Shown here in pieces: positions 1 through 4,710 of a DNA stretch of 5,863 nucleotides. The first letter of the stretch is position 1. Every line of letters starts with the position of its first letter. Under the pieces are notes generated by a model. The model ran no database searches. It was not told where the DNA came from and worked only from the letters and a program-made list of their open reading frames with translations. Source of the DNA: Candidatus Atribacter fermentans (GTDB lineage Bacteria > Atribacterota > Atribacteria > Atribacterales > Atribacteraceae); contig JAAYUT010000568.1 of the NCBI GenBank assembly GCA_012517485.1, positions 1 to 5,863 on the forward strand, read 5' to 3'. Made by a program: the position numbers and the translations under genes.

Positions 1-82
1 AACATTTTTGGATTCCCCTAATAATGGCCTTTTCGGCAAAAATTAAAGTTCCATCAAGATCAAATAAAACTACCTTAATCAT
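1..82 (-). CDS. HAD-superfamily hydrolase, N-terminal fragment (cut by window edge)
   Basis: Read on the minus strand from an ATG at 82-80, the frame is open to the left edge and gives 27 complete residues beginning MIKVVLFDLDGTL. The DLDGT segment (Asp8, Asp10, Thr12) is motif I of the haloacid dehalogenase superfamily; its first Asp is the phospho-accepting nucleophile and the second the general acid. Most such proteins are Mg-dependent phosphatases or phosphoglycolate phosphatase-like enzymes, but the specificity-determining cap and motifs II-IV lie outside the window, so no substrate can be given. The ATG lies inside the end of the radical SAM gene (8-base overlap). No Shine-Dalgarno is visible just upstream, so translation is probably coupled to the preceding gene. 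The family call is firm; the function is unknown. Confidence 0.85.
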   Translation of the reverse strand, partial: MIKVVLFDLDGTLIFAEKAIIRGIQKC

Positions 83-1364
83 GTAAATTGGGTAATTGGT
101 GCGGGTTCCTTGACACCCAGTTATAATAAAGACTGGCTGGGAGAAAGTAACCGAGGTATCTCCAATTCCATAAAGCACGCTTCATTATTTTTGGTAAAGT
201 ATAAAATTTTCGATATAATTCGTTATGACCAAATTGGAGTTCTTCTGGAGTCATTTTAGAAGGTTGATAGACAACATGAGAAAAATCATAATTGGTCCAA
301 TCATAAGAAAAGATTCGTTTAGATGCTTTAAATTTTTCAAAAACTTCAGTACCGGGTAGTGGAGTGAGGATATTAAAGGTTGCAAAGTCAATTTTGGTAT
401 CTTCAATAAATTTCAAAGTCTCATCAAAAACTGACAAATCATCATTATCAAAACCAAATACAAATGAACCAACTACCATAATACGATGCCGGTGGAAATT
501 TTCGATTAATTTCTGATATTTTTCTATAGGATTAAACTGTTTATGCATCTCTTTTAAATTCATTTCGTTAACCGATTCGAAACCAACAAATAGACAAATA
601 CATCCACTTTTTTGGGCAAGATCAATTAATTCTTCGTCCTCAGCCATCTTGACTGTTCCCTGACTCACCCATTTTTTCTTTAATGGAATTAATGCCCGAA
701 ACAGTTCCTTCGAGTATTTTGGATTTCCAACAATGTTGTCGTCTAAAAACCCAATCATTTTCGAACGACATTGGCTCACTTCTTCAATGACTTTTTCAAC
801 GGGACGGTGACGATAACGCCTTCCATTGAAGGTAGAAACTGAACAAAAACCACAATTATGAGGGCAACCACGTGTCGTTTGAAAAACATTTTTTAGTAAG
901 TACCCCTTCCCAAGCAAATCTAAACGAGCTGGGGGGACTTGGGTCAAGCAAGGAAGCTCTTCATTCTTGTAAAATTTTTGCATCTGCCCTTTCTGAAAAT
1001 CATCTAAAACCATTTTCCACAAATTTTCAGCTTCACCGATAACGACACAATCAGCGTGTTGGATTGCTTCATCAGGGAGAGCAGATGGATGGATTCCACC
1101 TAATACAACCTTTTTATTTCTCCGACGAAACTCATCGGCAATTTGATAAGCATGAGCTGAGGTTGCTGTCATAACAGTTATTCCTATCAAATCATAATCA
1201 CCATTATAATCGATCTCATGCAATCTCTCATCAATGATAGTTACCGAGTGCTCTTGAGGAGTTAAACCAGCTATAATAGTAAGACTTGCTTGCGGAAAAG
1301 GGACAAGGATTGCCTTCTTTTTCGCCGCCCTTTTCGATTCGGGCGCAATTAATAATATTTTCAA
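75..1364 (-). CDS. B12-binding-domain radical SAM protein (class B/BchE-like)
   Basis: A 429-residue protein, probably cytosolic. Residues 1-130 look like the Rossmann-type B12-binding domain of this superfamily (GGIHPSALPDEA at 89-100, GEAE at 110-113), but the classical cobalamin-ligating DxHxxG motif is absent; the corresponding stretch reads DERLHEID (45-52). The radical SAM core begins near residue 160 with RGCPHNCGFCSV, giving the CX3CX2C cluster ligands Cys167, Cys171 and Cys174. It continues with LDDN (207-210), GFES (261-264, SAM contact), GFDNDD (304-309) and TPLPGTEVF (334-342), the usual order in BchE/MiaB-like proteins. The C-terminal ~90 residues are a basic, aromatic-rich tail. 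Known relatives include methyltransferases, cyclases and lipid-modifying enzymes, so the substrate cannot be named. The start is TTG, chosen because AAAGGAGG stands 6 bases upstream. It overlaps the following HAD gene by 8 bases, implying a shared transcript. Confidence 0.9.
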   Translation of the reverse strand: MKILLIAPESKRAAKKKAILVPFPQASLTIIAGLTPQEHSVTIIDERLHEIDYNGDYDLIGITVMTATSAHAYQIADEFRRRNKKVVLGGIHPSALPDEAIQHADCVVIGEAENLWKMVLDDFQKGQMQKFYKNEELPCLTQVPPARLDLLGKGYLLKNVFQTTRGCPHNCGFCSVSTFNGRRYRHRPVEKVIEEVSQCRSKMIGFLDDNIVGNPKYSKELFRALIPLKKKWVSQGTVKMAEDEELIDLAQKSGCICLFVGFESVNEMNLKEMHKQFNPIEKYQKLIENFHRHRIMVVGSFVFGFDNDDLSVFDETLKFIEDTKIDFATFNILTPLPGTEVFEKFKASKRIFSYDWTNYDFSHVVYQPSKMTPEELQFGHNELYRKFYTLPKIMKRALWNWRYLGYFLPASLYYNWVSRNPHQLPNLHD

Positions 1365-1370
1365 GTGTAT

Positions 1371-1378
1371 CCTCCTTT
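1371..1378 (-). promoter_or_regulatory. Ribosome binding site for radical SAM gene (supports TTG start)
   Basis: On the minus strand AAAGGAGG is followed by a 6-base spacer and TTG. This near-perfect Shine-Dalgarno fixes the start at the non-ATG codon at 1364-1362. Confidence 0.85.
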
Positions 1379-1391
1379 ATTTTTGGAAAGG

Positions 1392-1420
1392 GTTATAAGA
1401 TATATATTCTCATTCCCCAA
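1392..1420 (-). promoter_or_regulatory. Candidate sigma70-type promoter for radical SAM/HAD unit
   Basis: On the minus strand a -10-like TATAAC (1397-1392, 5 of 6 consensus) lies 17 bases after TTGGGG (1420-1415, 3 of 6). Transcription would begin near 1385, about 20 bases before the start codon. An overlapping alternative is TAGACA (1433-1428) with GAGAAT at a 16-base spacing. AT-rich DNA yields such matches by chance, so this is only a candidate. Confidence 0.3.
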
Positions 1421-1703
1421 AAGAGATTGTCTAATCCTATTCTTTTAATCGGGGCTTACCAGGAAGGGAATTATTTTAAATCAAACTAAAACAGAAAGTC
1501 TATTGAAGCAACTTCATTCAACAGAGCGGTTATTCTTATTCCTGAAAAAACCCGAAAGATATTATACACTATTCTTCAAAATACCATAATTAAAAAATAA
1601 AAAATTATTTTAGTAAAACACCTATATCTCTATTTATACATCATAAAACGAATTGTGAACTTTTAGTATTCCTCATTCTTGGTTTTTCCTATAAAAAAAG
1701 AAT

Positions 1704-2213
1704 TCATAATTTAACCTTCACAATTTCTCCATAATAGATTGAATGAAAATCACCAGAAGAATAATATTCATGAATGATTTCTGGGATAAAATTTGTTTCT
1801 ATAACTTTTGTTTTCTGAACAATATTACACTCAAAATGAATCGGACATTCTTGAATGGTTGGAACTGAAAAGTTTTCACTATAAACAGGAGTAAAAGCCG
1901 TGCTTTTAAATTTATCAACTGTTGCACCTGAGACGCTTCCACACCAATTTATTTCTCTTTTCATAGAATCTGTTGGGACACAAACTGTAAATGAAGGATT
2001 TTCTTCAATATGAATAAATGAAAAACGAGAAGGCCTTACCAGAACAGATATGATTGGCCGACCCCAAATAATACCTCCTTGTATCCAACCAATGGTCATA
2101 ATATTCGGTTTACGTCCCTTCCCTTGGGTCACTAAAAAAACACCGGTAAGATTTTCTATTGCTCGATATGATTCAATGAGAGCATTTTTCCATAAATCTT
2201 GATCGAAAGACAT
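1704..2213 (-). CDS. Flavin reductase-like, FMN-binding split-barrel protein (short form)
   Basis: A 169-residue cytosolic protein of the flavin reductase-like domain family (flavoredoxin/DIM6-NTAB type), which binds FMN and either reduces free flavin with NAD(P)H or passes electrons within anaerobic redox chains. Family landmarks run in order: NIMTIGW (37-43), RPSRFSF (60-66), the FTVCVP strand (75-80), CGSVSGATVDKF (91-102), and ECPIHFEC (122-129) leading to the final GEIVKVKL (162-169). The ATG at 2213-2211 was chosen because AAGGAGG lies 7 bases upstream; an upstream in-frame ATG at 2261 would add 16 unconvincing residues and bury this ribosome site. The protein stops right after the GE(I/V) strand, whereas many relatives continue for some 15-30 residues, so it is either a naturally short member or C-terminally trimmed. 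It is monocistronic and divergent from the G1P dehydrogenase gene. Substrate and partner are not evident. Confidence 0.87.
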   Translation of the reverse strand: MSFDQDLWKNALIESYRAIENLTGVFLVTQGKGRKPNIMTIGWIQGGIIWGRPIISVLVRPSRFSFIHIEENPSFTVCVPTDSMKREINWCGSVSGATVDKFKSTAFTPVYSENFSVPTIQECPIHFECNIVQKTKVIETNFIPEIIHEYYSSGDFHSIYYGEIVKVKL

Positions 2214-2220
2214 AATACAT

Positions 2221-2227
2221 CCTCCTT
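2221..2227 (-). promoter_or_regulatory. Ribosome binding site for flavin reductase gene (decides start)
   Basis: AAGGAGG on the minus strand, 7 bases before the ATG at 2213. It rules in the 169-residue form over the longer open frame beginning at 2261. Confidence 0.85.
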
Positions 2228-2278
2228 GACCTGTCAAAATAAACCTATGATAATAATTCAATGTTTTAATCTTATCAT
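2226..2278. promoter_or_regulatory. Two small palindromes in the flavin reductase leader
   Basis: TTGAC-AG-GTCAA (minus strand, 2237-2226) is a 5-bp-arm palindrome whose right arm touches the Shine-Dalgarno. Further upstream ATGATAA (2247-2253) is matched by TTATCAT (2272-2278), a perfect 7-bp inverted repeat with an 18-base gap. Either could be an operator or leader hairpin; both are short and AT-rich enough to be chance. Confidence 0.2.
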
Positions 2279-2327
2279 TTTTTTTCAGTTAGTGAAGTTT
2301 TTTCTATTCTGAAAATACCATATTTAT

Positions 2328-2360
2328 AAATCCCCCCATTGAGGGGGACAAGGGGGTTGT
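2328..2360 (-). repeat. Left C/G-rich box of the repeat cluster
   Basis: The box has CCCCC and GGGGG arms (2333-2337 and 2343-2347, loop ATTGA) followed by a second GGGGG run (2352-2356). Its reverse complement aligns with the box at 2561-2595: CCCCCT, a short spacer, CCCCCT, a loop, then GGGG and an ATT end. It is therefore the same element in the opposite orientation, with variable loop and spacer lengths. Confidence 0.65.
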
Positions 2361-2371
2361 GCTTTTAATCA

Positions 2372-2415
2372 GTCATCTTGAGGCTTCGCTTTTTGACGCC
2401 GTGAGGATCTCATCT
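2372..2415 (+). repeat. 44-base palindromic repeat, copy A
   Basis: It starts GTCATCTTGAGGCTTCG and ends CCGTGAGGATCTCATCT. It matches copy B at 39 of 44 positions without gaps. Most changes lie in the central loop or break the stem (the GACGCC arm no longer fully matches GGCTTCG), so A looks like the more decayed copy. Confidence 0.85.
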
Positions 2416-2431
2416 GACACCAAAGGTGTCA
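2415..2431. repeat. Small hairpin joining copies A and B
   Basis: TGACACC-AAA-GGTGTCA is a perfect 7-bp stem with a 3-base loop that spans the junction between the two tandem repeats and uses the first bases of copy B. Confidence 0.6.
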
Positions 2432-2471
2432 TCCTGAGGCTTCGTTTCTCGAAGCCGTGAGGATCTCATCT
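2428..2471 (+). repeat. 44-base palindromic repeat, copy B
   Basis: It folds as ATCCT-ga-GGCTTCG-TTTCT-CGAAGCC-gtg-AGGAT: a 7-bp inner stem with a 5-base loop and a 5-bp outer stem across a small internal bulge. It repeats copy A with a 56-base period. Confidence 0.85.
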
Positions 2472-2502
2472 TTTTAATTCTTTTTTCAAAAAAATTATAA
2501 AG

Positions 2503-2543
2503 GATGAGATTGCCACGTCGCATAGGACGCTCCTCGCAATGAC
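2503..2543 (-). repeat. Inverted, diverged relative of repeats A and B (copy C)
   Basis: Its reverse complement begins GTCATTGCGAGGAGCG and ends GTGGCAATCTCATC. It shares the GTCAT start, the GAGG block, the CGTG-type block and the ATCTCATC end with A and B, but has a different core. GATGAGAT (2503-2510) pairs perfectly with ATCTCATC of copy B (2463-2470), and the T-rich and A-rich spacer between them could extend that pairing, so B and C form a head-to-head pair. Confidence 0.65.
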
Positions 2544-2560
2544 GGAATAGGAGTAATTTC

Positions 2561-2595
2561 AAATCCCCCTAACCCCCTTTTTGAAAGGGGAAATT
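2561..2595 (+). repeat. Right C/G-rich box of the repeat cluster
   Basis: Two C5 runs (2565-2569 and 2573-2577) are followed by a perfect hairpin CCCCTTT-TTG-AAAGGGG (2574-2590). It is the inverted counterpart of the left box and closes the cluster on the side facing the G1P dehydrogenase gene. Confidence 0.65.
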
Positions 2596-2702
2596 GATTT
2601 CTGAATAAGGTTTTCATCCTTATATTTAGCGCTACGACGCGGCATGTATGAAGATCTATTCAAAAATATGAGTAATAATAAAAATTAGAAAGAGAGAGAA
2701 CT

Positions 2703-4040
2703 ATGGACAAACTTTTTTATTTTCAAAAAGCTGCAGAAATACCATGTTCTTGCGGTAAAACTCACCGGATTTTAACTCAAAAAACTATGGTTGATCATTC
2801 ACTTACTGAACAAATACCATCCGCACTGGACCAACTTCATTTAGGCAAGAAGTGCCTAATCGTTTTTGATGAAAATACCTATCACGCAGCAGGCCAAAAA
2901 GTTGAAACAATATTAAATCAAGAAAAGTATAAAACGATTCCTCTTCTACTCCATCATAACTCACCCACCCAATACTTAGAGCCAGACGAAGACACTCGAT
3001 ATCAAGTGGAAACGAGTCTAAAATATCAACCAGACTTTATGATTGCCGTCGGTTCAGGTGTAATTAATGATCTGGTAAAATTCACCGCCCATCGCTCACA
3101 TATCCCTTATGTAGTAGTAGGCACAGCAGCTTCAATGGATGGATATCCTTCACCTGGAGCGCCCATGTTAGTAAATGGATACAAAATTACCTTTGAAGCG
3201 TCTCCTCCCACGGCAATTTTTTTAGACCTCGACGTCTTAACAAAGGCTCCTTTGAATTTACTTCAATCAGGTTTTTCTGATTTAATTGGGAAAACGACTG
3301 CCAACTCGGACTGGATTCTTCGCAATCAACTTCAAGATGAATATATTTGCCATTATTCTTGGGATATTGTTCAAGAGGCCCTTCAGATTTTGTGGGAATC
3401 TGCTGACCAAATCCCTCAACGAAAATCAGAAGCTGTTCAAGCTTTATCTATCGCACTCCTTAATTCTGGTTTCAGTATGGCGCTAGTTGGTGACTCTCGA
3501 CCAGCCTCAGGTGCTGAACATCTCATCGCTCATTACTTAGAAATGATCAGTCTTTCTCGAGGAGAAAAGACCTCACTCCATGGATTACGGGTCGGAGCTG
3601 CCACTCTCATTATTCATAAAATGTATCAGCGGTTTTTAGAAGAAATTGATTCCATCGATTGGGAGAAAATTACTTCTCCACACCCTATACGGGTAAACAA
3701 GGAAACCTTACAGGAAAAATTTGGTCCTCTCTATCCATTGGTCGAAAAAGAAGCAACTCAAAAAATCACATCACCAATGGTTTTTACCGATTCTTTCAAA
3801 AAACCGGGATTTACGAATCGTCTGCGACAAATGATATCCGAAAAATTATTTGCTATTCCTGATGTTGAACAAGCCTTAAAACGATCGAAAACCCCATCAA
3901 CTTTTGAAGAGTTAGGTTTTCCGCAATCTTTAGTGAAAGATTCTTTTCTTTTCTCCCGTTTTGTAAGAAGTCGAATTACCATTTTAGACATTCTCGATGA
4001 AGCTGGTCTCTTAGAAAAGTATATTGAAGAATTCCTATAG
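2703..4040 (+). CDS. egsA: sn-glycerol-1-phosphate dehydrogenase (AraM/EgsA family)
   Basis: A 445-residue cytosolic member of the iron-alcohol-dehydrogenase-like superfamily, expected to reduce dihydroxyacetone phosphate with NAD(P)H to sn-glycerol-1-phosphate, the stereoisomer used in archaeal-type lipids and by bacterial AraM. Features in order: an N-terminal CSCGKTH (15-21) often seen in the family; the nucleotide loop GSGVINDL (117-124); TAASMDGYPS (141-150), a hallmark of G1P dehydrogenases; GFSDLIGK (190-197); SRPASGAEH (265-273); and SLHGLRVG (291-298). By position, metal ligands are Asp193, His273 and His293, with spacing like that of characterised archaeal enzymes. B. subtilis AraM is about 50 residues shorter; the extra length lies mostly in the C-terminal helical part. 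The ATG follows a purine-rich AGAAAGAGAGAG tract. I saw no convincing promoter between the repeat cluster and the start. It stands alone, ending directly at the shared terminator. Confidence 0.9.
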   Translation: MDKLFYFQKAAEIPCSCGKTHRILTQKTMVDHSLTEQIPSALDQLHLGKKCLIVFDENTYHAAGQKVETILNQEKYKTIPLLLHHNSPTQYLEPDEDTRYQVETSLKYQPDFMIAVGSGVINDLVKFTAHRSHIPYVVVGTAASMDGYPSPGAPMLVNGYKITFEASPPTAIFLDLDVLTKAPLNLLQSGFSDLIGKTTANSDWILRNQLQDEYICHYSWDIVQEALQILWESADQIPQRKSEAVQALSIALLNSGFSMALVGDSRPASGAEHLIAHYLEMISLSRGEKTSLHGLRVGAATLIIHKMYQRFLEEIDSIDWEKITSPHPIRVNKETLQEKFGPLYPLVEKEATQKITSPMVFTDSFKKPGFTNRLRQMISEKLFAIPDVEQALKRSKTPSTFEELGFPQSLVKDSFLFSRFVRSRITILDILDEAGLLEKYIEEFL

Positions 4041-4081
4041 AAGAAAATACCCAGATTACCTTTATATCTGGGTATTTTCTT
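4041..4081. terminator. Bidirectional intrinsic terminator between convergent genes
   Basis: A perfect 16-bp inverted repeat (left arm 4041-4056, right arm ATCTGGGTATTTTCTT at 4066-4081) with a 9-base loop. The CCCAG/CTGGG core followed by a T-rich tail reads as a terminator on both strands. The left arm begins on the base after the G1P dehydrogenase stop, and the right arm ends 7 bases from the TlpA-like gene's stop, so it serves both transcripts. Confidence 0.92.
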
Positions 4082-4088
4082 ATCTCGA

Positions 4089-4658
4089 TTAAAAAATATA
4101 CCTATTTAAAAGATTTTCAATTTCAACTTGCGACAATTCTGATTGATTATAGGAATAGGCTACTTCACCAGATTTATTAATGAGTAAAATGGCTGGTATT
4201 CCAGAACTGAAAAATTGATGGTAAACATCTCGATTATAATCATTAAGAATAGGAAAGGTTAAACCATATTGTGATTGAAATTGGCGTAATTGTTCTATCG
4301 AGCTTGAGACTCCTACACCTAATACCACTAAATTTTGGCTCTCTTTATATTTCACATAGAGATTTTGAATCCGAGGCATTTCATTGCGGCAATGTGGACA
4401 TAAAAAACTAAAAAAAGCGACCAATACTGGTTTCCCGCGAAATTCACTGAGTGAATATTGGTTTCCATCAAGATCAGAAAGAGTAAAATCGATCGCATTG
4501 GGAGAAACATATGGAGTTGGCGTGGGATTCGTAGGAGTTTCAGATGGAGGGTTTGGTTGATATGGATTATCAACCAAAAAACATCCTGGAAGCAAAACAA
4601 AAACGAAAAAAAATAGAGGAATATATTGGAATAATCGTCTTCTTTTTACATTCTTCAA
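4089..4658 (-). CDS. TlpA/ResA-like thioredoxin-fold lipoprotein
   Basis: A 189-residue envelope protein. A basic start (KRRR, 5-8) and a hydrophobic segment (11-23) lead to the lipobox LLPGC with Cys26 as the lipidation site. A Pro/Thr/Asn-rich linker (31-53) carries the domain away from the membrane. The TlpA/AhpC-TSA-type domain begins IDFTLSDLDGNQYSLSEF (56-73) and contains the redox motif CPHC (87-90), the GVGVSSS strand (114-120) and the cis-proline loop GIPA (153-156). Likely role: thiol-disulfide reduction or exchange outside the cytoplasmic membrane, as in cytochrome c maturation or rescue of exported proteins; no substrate is visible. The start is TTG with AGGAG 10 bases upstream, since no in-frame ATG precedes residue 94 and later starts would lose the signal peptide. 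It lies 52 bases after the O-antigen ligase-like gene with no terminator between, so they are probably cotranscribed. Confidence 0.9.
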   Translation of the reverse strand: MKNVKRRRLFQYIPLFFFVFVLLPGCFLVDNPYQPNPPSETPTNPTPTPYVSPNAIDFTLSDLDGNQYSLSEFRGKPVLVAFFSFLCPHCRNEMPRIQNLYVKYKESQNLVVLGVGVSSSIEQLRQFQSQYGLTFPILNDYNRDVYHQFFSSGIPAILLINKSGEVAYSYNQSELSQVEIENLLNRYIF

Positions 4659-4668
4659 AGTGAAATCA

Positions 4669-4673
4669 CTCCT
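4669..4673 (-). promoter_or_regulatory. Ribosome binding site for TlpA-like lipoprotein gene
   Basis: AGGAG on the minus strand, with a rather long 10-base spacer to the TTG at 4658-4656. It supports the TTG start because that is the only start codon preserving the signal peptide. Confidence 0.65.
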
Positions 4674-4710
4674 ATCTCTTGATTTATCACATAAAATTTT
4701 TTTCCTTAAT

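Larger units (their letters stand above)
1365..1703. other. Non-coding gap between radical SAM and flavin reductase genes
   Basis: This 339-base AT-rich stretch holds no gene I can support. Near its left end are the ribosome binding site and a candidate promoter of the radical SAM gene. A second minus-strand TATAAT lies at 1561-1566, but with only a poor -35 (TTATGG), and would imply a leader of roughly 190 bases. Just past the flavin reductase stop there is a T7 run on the minus strand (1692-1698) without a GC-rich stem before it, so no clear intrinsic terminator ends that gene. A trivial 5-bp hairpin (TGAAG/CTTCA, 1504-1516) was the only other palindrome seen. No riboswitch fold could be recognised. 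Confidence 0.6.
2328..2595. repeat. Nested cluster of palindromic intergenic repeats
   Basis: About 270 bases of the divergent intergenic region are made almost entirely of repeat units: an outer C/G-rich box at each end in opposite orientation (2328-2360 and 2561-2595), two tandem copies of a 44-base palindromic unit (2372-2415 and 2428-2471), and one diverged inverted relative (2503-2543). No open reading frame or transposase is present, so this resembles a composite of non-autonomous REP/MITE-like sequences. From memory, palindromes of this style are scattered through intergenic DNA of many bacteria; copy number in this genome cannot be seen here. The cluster stands out from its AT-rich surroundings by much higher GC. 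Confidence 0.8.

Noticed and set aside
1286..1489. Plus-strand open frame of 67 codons
   Set aside because: It overlaps the 5' end of the well-supported radical SAM gene on the other strand, has no family resemblance and has no ribosome site.
1561..1589. TATAAT on the minus strand as the main radical SAM promoter
   Set aside because: The -10 is perfect but the -35 is poor and it would give a leader of about 190 bases; in such AT-rich DNA a lone TATAAT is weak evidence.
2214..2261. N-terminal extension of the flavin reductase from the ATG at 2261
   Set aside because: The 16 added residues do not resemble the family, and the strong AAGGAGG would lie inside the coding region; the ATG at 2213 is better placed.
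2372..2471. CRISPR array from the two tandem 44-base repeats
   Set aside because: There are only two copies with a 12-base gap, the repeat itself is a mismatched long palindrome, and no cas genes are nearby.
3286..3991. Open frames at 3286-3486, 3659-3862 and 3758-3991 within the G1PDH gene
   Set aside because: They are out-of-frame or antisense shadows of a gene with intact motifs along its whole length.
4352..4600. Minus-strand open frame overlapping the TlpA-like gene
   Set aside because: It is a shifted frame of the same strand; the real frame carries the signal peptide, CPHC and the cis-proline loop.
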